Below, in pieces: positions 7,479 through 10,990 of a stretch of 10,990 nt of DNA. The notes under the pieces are model-generated. The model searched no databases. It was not told the DNA's origin and worked only from the letters and a program-made list of their open reading frames with translations. Origin of the DNA: Trueperella sp. (GTDB taxonomy: Bacteria > Actinomycetota > Actinomycetes > Actinomycetales > Actinomycetaceae); the NCBI GenBank assembly GCA_012727825.1, contig JAAYGH010000245.1, positions 1 through 10,990 on the forward strand, read 5' to 3'. A program made the position numbers and the translations under genes. The stretch's first letter is position 1. The number at the start of each line of letters is the position of its first letter.

Positions 7479-8885
7479 ATGAGCGGAACATTGGCAGAAA
7501 AGGTATGGCGCGATCATATCGTTAAGCGCGGTGAAAATGGCGCACCGGACCTCCTTTACATTGACCTCCAACTCGTCCACGAAGTGACGAGCCCCCAAGC
7601 ATTCGAGGGCCTTCGCCAGGCTGGGCGACCAGTGCGCCGTCCTGACCTCACGATCGCGACAGAGGATCACAACACCCCAACGCTCAATATTGACCTACCG
7701 ATTGCCGACCCGACCTCGCGCACGCAGATTAATACCCTGCGGAAAAACGCCGAAGACTTCGGTATCCGTTTGCACTCTTTGGGCGACGCCGATCAGGGCA
7801 TCGTCCACGTTGTGGGCCCGCAGCTGGGCATCACCCAGCCAGGCATGACGATCGTATGTGGCGATTCGCATACCTCCACGCACGGCGCGTTTGGTGCGCT
7901 CGCATTCGGCATCGGCACCTCGCAGGTTGAGCATGTTCTCGCCACGCAGACCCTGCCGGTCGCGCCTTTCAAGACGATGGCTATCAACGTTAACGGCAAG
8001 CTCAGGCCGGGAACCACGGCCAAGGACATCATTCTTGCGATCATCGCGAAGATTGGCACGAACGGCGGCGCGGGCTATGTGCTCGAATACCGGGGCGAGG
8101 CAATCCGCGACCTCTCAATGGAGGGGCGCATGACGATCTGCAACATGTCAATCGAAGCCGGCGCCCGCGCGGGCATGATCGCACCGGACGAGACGACGTT
8201 CGCATATATCAAGGGCCGCCCGCATGCTCCCGAGGGAGAAGAGTGGGACGCTGCGCTCGAATATTGGAAGACGCTCCGTTCGGCCGACGACGACGTCTTT
8301 GATGCTGAGGTAAACCTCGATGCCGACGATCTCGAGCCGTTCGTCACGTGGGGCACAAACCCGGGCCAGGGAATCCCGATCTCGGGAGCAGTTCCGGATC
8401 CTGCCGACATTGGCGACGAATCCGGCCGCAGTGCCGCCGAGCGCGCACTCGAGTACATGGATCTTGAACCTGGTACGAAGATGAAGGACATCGCCGTCGA
8501 CACCGTGTTTATCGGCTCCTGCACGAACGGTCGCATCGAGGATCTTCGTAATGTTGTCAACATTATTAAGGGCAAGAAGAAGGCCGACGACGTGCGCGTT
8601 ATGGTCGTGCCGGGCTCGGCTCGCGTCCGGCTCCAGGCCGAGCAAGAGGGCCTCGACAAGGTGTTCCTCGATTTTGGAGCTGAATGGCGAAATGCCGGTT
8701 GCTCGATGTGTTTGGGCATGAACCCGGATCAGCTTGCACCGGGTGAGCGCGCGGCGTCGACCTCCAACCGCAACTTCGAAGGCCGCCAGGGCAAGGGCGG
8801 GCGCACCCACCTCGTGTCGCCACTCGTCGCTGCAGCTACCGCGATCCGCGGCACGCTGTCCACGCCGGCCGATCTCGAGAACTAA
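7479..8885 (+). CDS. leuC: 3-isopropylmalate dehydratase large subunit LeuC
   Basis: The catalytic large subunit of isopropylmalate isomerase, which converts 2-isopropylmalate to 3-isopropylmalate in leucine biosynthesis together with LeuD in the cytoplasm. It has 468 residues, normal for the family. The three cysteines of the [4Fe-4S] cluster are C348 (FIGSCTNGR), C408 and C411 ([11 protein letters not shown]), matching E. coli LeuC C347, C407 and C410. The substrate-site segments EDHNTPT and [19 protein letters not shown] are intact. The frame is open for 40 codons further upstream, but ATG 7479 is chosen because AAAGG lies 8 nt before it and the protein then starts with [13 protein letters not shown] as in relatives. 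leuD follows after 14 bp, so the two are an operon. Control by the divergent ltbR product is likely through the inverted repeat at 7421-7439. No T-box or leader peptide is seen. Confidence 0.97.
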   Translation: MSGTLAEKVWRDHIVKRGENGAPDLLYIDLQLVHEVTSPQAFEGLRQAGRPVRRPDLTIATEDHNTPTLNIDLPIADPTSRTQINTLRKNAEDFGIRLHSLGDADQGIVHVVGPQLGITQPGMTIVCGDSHTSTHGAFGALAFGIGTSQVEHVLATQTLPVAPFKTMAINVNGKLRPGTTAKDIILAIIAKIGTNGGAGYVLEYRGEAIRDLSMEGRMTICNMSIEAGARAGMIAPDETTFAYIKGRPHAPEGEEWDAALEYWKTLRSADDDVFDAEVNLDADDLEPFVTWGTNPGQGIPISGAVPDPADIGDESGRSAAERALEYMDLEPGTKMKDIAVDTVFIGSCTNGRIEDLRNVVNIIKGKKKADDVRVMVVPGSARVRLQAEQEGLDKVFLDFGAEWRNAGCSMCLGMNPDQLAPGERAASTSNRNFEGRQGKGGRTHLVSPLVAAATAIRGTLSTPADLEN

Positions 8886-8891
8886 GGGGAG
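8886..8891 (+). promoter_or_regulatory. leuD ribosome binding site
   Basis: GGGGAG begins right after the leuC stop codon and sits 8 nt before the leuD ATG, ideal spacing for strong independent initiation of the small subunit. Confidence 0.7.
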
Positions 8892-8899
8892 AGAACATC

Positions 8900-9556
8900 A
8901 TGGAAAAGGTTATTAAGCACACGGGCATTGGAGTTCCATTGCGCCGCTCAAATGTGGACACGGATCAAATTATCCCCGCAGTTTTCTTGAAGCGCGTTTC
9001 GCGCACAGGCTTCGAAGACGCCCTGTTCTACGCGTGGCGTAAAGATCCGGACTTCGTGTTGAATCACAAGGTGTATCAGCGCGGGTCCGTGCTTGTGGCA
9101 GGGCAGGATTTCGGTACCGGTTCCTCGCGCGAGCACGCGGTGTGGGCGCTCAATGACTACGGATTCAAGGCTGTTCTGGCGCCGCGCTTCGCGGATATTT
9201 TCCGGGGAAATGCCGGTAAGCAGGGTCTCGTGGCCGGCGTTGTTGCTCAGGAGAACATCGAGCAGCTGTGGAAGATTCTCGAGAATGAGCCGGGCACCGA
9301 GGTGACCGTGGATCTCGAGAACCGTCAGGTGTTTGCGGGGGGCTTCTCATGTTCGTTCGAGATTGATGACTACACCCGCTGGATGCTCATGGAGGGCCTC
9401 GACGACATCGGCCTGACCCTTCGCGACGAGGAATCCATCACCGAGTTTGAGCAGAGCCGTCCGGGTTACAAGCCCAAGACGCTTCCAGCGAAGACTGCCG
9501 GCGACGAGCACGTTGAGTCTGCTCGCCCGGTCGACGAGGGAGCAGCGCTTAGCTAA
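8900..9556 (+). CDS. leuD: 3-isopropylmalate dehydratase small subunit LeuD
   Basis: The small, swivelling-domain subunit that pairs with LeuC to isomerise 2-isopropylmalate to 3-isopropylmalate. It has 218 residues, slightly longer than the roughly 200 typical of the family because of a polar C-terminal tail from about 187 ([18 protein letters not shown]). Diagnostic motifs are NVDTDQIIP (18-26) and [17 protein letters not shown] (68-84), the latter contacting the substrate carboxylates. It lies 14 bp after leuC with its own strong ribosome binding site, which would keep the two subunits balanced, and a large hairpin ends the operon 41 bp downstream. Confidence 0.97.
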   Translation: MEKVIKHTGIGVPLRRSNVDTDQIIPAVFLKRVSRTGFEDALFYAWRKDPDFVLNHKVYQRGSVLVAGQDFGTGSSREHAVWALNDYGFKAVLAPRFADIFRGNAGKQGLVAGVVAQENIEQLWKILENEPGTEVTVDLENRQVFAGGFSCSFEIDDYTRWMLMEGLDDIGLTLRDEESITEFEQSRPGYKPKTLPAKTAGDEHVESARPVDEGAALS

Positions 9557-9597
9557 AGCGAATACTCAGCTCGGGCAAAACATCAGATGTAGAAGTA

Positions 9598-9636
9598 CAG
9601 ATGGGGGATGTGGTCAGGTGCCGCATCCCCCATCTG
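9598..9636 (+). terminator. Strong hairpin terminator of the leuCD operon
   Basis: CAGATGGGGGATG (9598-9610) pairs perfectly with 9624-9636. One G-T and two G-C pairs extend the stem to 16 bp with a 7-nt loop (9614-9620). A weak T-rich stretch (CTGTTC) follows. It lies 41 bp past the leuD stop. Confidence 0.85.
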
Positions 9637-9641
9637 CTGTT

Positions 9642-9740
9642 CCGGCGTTCTCCCAGCCGGCGGCCCCTAACCGGCGCCCCCTAGCCGCCGGACCCTCGCC
9701 GACACACCCTGCCGGGCGGCCCCTTGCGGACGGACCTTAT
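9642..9740. repeat. Degenerate 14-nt tandem repeat, C-rich on the plus strand
   Basis: Seven units of 13-15 nt run head to tail: 9642-9656, 9657-9670, 9671-9684, 9685-9698, 9699-9711, 9712-9726 and 9727-9740. The rough consensus is CCGGCGGNCCCTNG; units 2 and 3 (CCGGCGGCCCCTAA and CCGGCGCCCCCTAG) are the closest pair. The minus strand has a G-tract of at least three in each of units 1-6. The array fills most of the gap between the leuD terminator and the next gene and has no convincing coding potential. The period is not a multiple of three. Confidence 0.6.
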
Positions 9741-9788
9741 TGAACTGGACGTACCTTATACAGGGGTCAAACTGACATATGGTCCGTC
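9729..9788. repeat. Inverted and direct short repeats in the leuD-downstream gap
   Basis: GACGGACC (9729-9736) is repeated inverted as GGTCCGTC (9781-9788), 44 bp apart, and ACCTTAT occurs twice in direct orientation (9734-9740 and 9753-9759). The right arm ends two bases before the stop codon of the minus-strand gene, so folded RNA could act as its terminator, though the loop is long. The spacer (AT-richer than the flanks) carries no gene. Confidence 0.35.
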
Positions 9789-9790
9789 GC

Positions 9791-10879
9791 CTAGCTAATT
9801 TCCAGCTCACTCTTACTGCGCTGAGTCGGTGTGATCGCATACCGGGCGAGCCAGTGTTGAAAGTTCGCTGCGTTGACGACGTCGTTAAACGTCGCTCTGT
9901 GAATGTGGAATCCTAAGGATCTCAATTCAGTCTCACGTTGGCGTTCGTCAAAAAACGCTTGTACGTGCCCGTCCTGGTGCAGTGCGTATTTGGATGCTCC
10001 GTCAACCTCATAGATTGCCCGCTGCTGAGCGTCGTACCCGTCAACGCGATAGGTTTTGCCGCGAGCAACGATCACGACTTGAGGTTGTGGAACGTCGAAC
10101 CCGATTGCAAAGAAGCGCCATCGCATTCGCGATTCAGCAGGAGATTCGACGCGACCATCAGCGACCGCCAACATGCGCCGAACATTCCCGATTCCTGGTC
10201 GCTTCCCTTGGCGCTCCGCGAGTTCGTGGATTCGCTCGATCGATGTGAGTTCATGGTGGAGTGCAAAGTCCGCAACGACCAGTCCCGCCTCGCCGCCGTT
10301 GAGGCAAGCTATATCGACGACGGTTTGTTCAATCGACGTCACCGTCATTCCGTTGATGTCCACAACTGCCGGAGCCACTGAACTCCGCCGCGTTCGTTGA
10401 TTACGGGTCGTCCGGCTACCGGCATTAGCCAACGACACTCGTTCGACCACGTCCGGAGGGTATCCGAGAATGGGGAACCCCCAAACGATGGCTGCTGACG
10501 TATCGGCGATTGCGGTATGTGAACTGAATCTCGACATGTAATCACAGAGATGAAGCTGCTTGTCCGCGCGCTTGATCCATCGTTGACGTGCCTTTCCTTC
10601 GTCGTCGTCGGTGAGTGCAGCGTAGCCCCGCGCAACTTTTGAGTAGCCCGCGTCGAGCTTCTCTTGCCAGAAAGCCCGTGAACCGACGACGTTATCCTCC
10701 GCACGGCGTGTAGCGCTTCTGGAACGGATTTCTTGAAGTTTCAAAGCCCGCGATTCCGTGTAGACCGACAACTTTAAGGGGGAAAATGTGGGCGGGTCAG
10801 TGGTGAGGAGACGAACTGTCGTGTCGCCAGTGTCTAGTTGCTCGAGTTGAATGTTCTTGATTGTGTGCCTGCTTGCCAT
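9791..10879 (-). CDS. AbiEi-C/DUF559-like protein with PD-(D/E)XK-type C-terminus
   Basis: A 362-residue protein that resembles the common actinobacterial proteins annotated as type IV toxin-antitoxin AbiEi-family antitoxin or DUF559 endonuclease-domain protein. The middle (about 119-240) has their hallmarks: SSHTAIADTSAAIVWGFPIL, INGMTVTSIEQTVVDIA, VADFALHHE and a G-rich turn before ARMLAVADGR-like residues. The C-terminus (about 245-350) looks like a Vsr/PD-(D/E)XK nuclease fold: E249 in SPAESRMR, D280 in YRVDGYD, then E291, D293 and K297 in YEVDGASKY. The N-terminal 118 residues do not show the usual winged-helix; they are polar, helical and rich in Arg and Lys, and I do not recognise them. 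No toxin gene (AbiEii) adjoins it downstream; upstream lies outside the window. The start ATG 10879 has AGGAA 7 nt before it. Whether it cuts DNA or binds it is unknown. Confidence 0.7.
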   Translation of the reverse strand: MASRHTIKNIQLEQLDTGDTTVRLLTTDPPTFSPLKLSVYTESRALKLQEIRSRSATRRAEDNVVGSRAFWQEKLDAGYSKVARGYAALTDDDEGKARQRWIKRADKQLHLCDYMSRFSSHTAIADTSAAIVWGFPILGYPPDVVERVSLANAGSRTTRNQRTRRSSVAPAVVDINGMTVTSIEQTVVDIACLNGGEAGLVVADFALHHELTSIERIHELAERQGKRPGIGNVRRMLAVADGRVESPAESRMRWRFFAIGFDVPQPQVVIVARGKTYRVDGYDAQQRAIYEVDGASKYALHQDGHVQAFFDERQRETELRSLGFHIHRATFNDVVNAANFQHWLARYAITPTQRSKSELEIS

Positions 10880-10908
10880 GACTCAATTCCTGCATATTTT
10901 CTTGAGTC
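10880..10908 (-). promoter_or_regulatory. Inverted repeat enclosing the ribosome binding site of the DUF559-like gene
   Basis: GACTCAA (10880-10886) and TTGAGTC (10902-10908) form a perfect 7-bp inverted repeat with a 15-nt spacer. In the minus-strand RNA the 3' arm abuts the ATG and the AGGAA ribosome binding site (10887-10891) is in the loop next to the stem. It could be a protein operator or a translation-controlling hairpin. Confidence 0.45.
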
Positions 10909-10990
10909 GGGTTGCGCGCGCAGTGACAAATGTGGACGACGACGGCGAACGCCAAGCTGTGGACATATTTCGGATCGGTCGTGGGAGGGC

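Noticed and set aside
8075..8810. Two long minus-strand frames within leuC
   Set aside because: They overlap a fully conserved LeuC and show no domain or ribosome binding site.
9642..9740. CRISPR array or rho-independent terminator in the C-rich repeat
   Set aside because: Units are 14 nt without spacers and vary in sequence. The leuCD terminator is already supplied by 9598-9636.
9729..9788. Miniature insertion sequence
   Set aside because: The inverted ends are only 8 bp, there is no target duplication flanking them and only 44 bp between them.
10931..10964. Two TGTGGAC copies as possible DnaA boxes
   Set aside because: They differ at two or more positions from the TTATCCACA consensus, are only two in number and no dnaA or dnaN gene is nearby.

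Overview
The window looks like chromosome of a moderately GC-rich actinobacterium. The evidence is a PimB-type phosphatidylinositol mannosyltransferase, an IclR regulator (LtbR/NdgR type) divergent from leuCD, and a GDP-mannose/lipoglycan context. Gene content and base composition suggest Actinomycetaceae (Trueperella, Arcanobacterium or relatives), but that placement is inference only. No RNA genes, CRISPR array, transposase or phage genes were found.

Layout. Positions 28-3540 hold three minus-strand genes: a small ankyrin-repeat protein, an SDR oxidoreductase and an M3-family zinc oligopeptidase. The M3 gene is cut by a single in-frame TAA between its HExxH motif and its third zinc ligand. 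Hairpins at 501-535 and 1436-1470 separate these units. At 3703-4632 a plus-strand GRP-family sugar uptake transporter runs divergently from the peptidase and converges on the next block. That block (4669-7407, minus strand) is ltbR, then pimB, then an S66 L,D-carboxypeptidase-like gene. The last two overlap by ATGA and are probably translationally coupled.

Divergent from ltbR, leuC and leuD (7479-9556, plus strand) encode both subunits of isopropylmalate isomerase. A perfect 7-bp inverted repeat in the 71-bp ltbR/leuC gap is a good candidate LtbR operator. leuCD ends in a strong hairpin at 9598-9636. The following gap (about 9640-9790) contains a degenerate 14-nt tandem repeat on a C-rich plus strand. 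The last gene (9791-10879, minus strand) is an AbiEi-C/DUF559-like protein with a nuclease-fold C-terminus and an N-terminus I do not recognise. Its ribosome binding site sits inside an inverted repeat.

Most of the window is ordinary housekeeping (leucine synthesis, envelope lipoglycan and peptidoglycan, peptide turnover, sugar uptake). I did not find a clear new multi-gene system. The items most worth a second look are the interrupted peptidase, the 14-nt repeat array, the DUF559-like protein with its leader inverted repeat, the pimB/S66 coupling and the ltbR-leuC operator.
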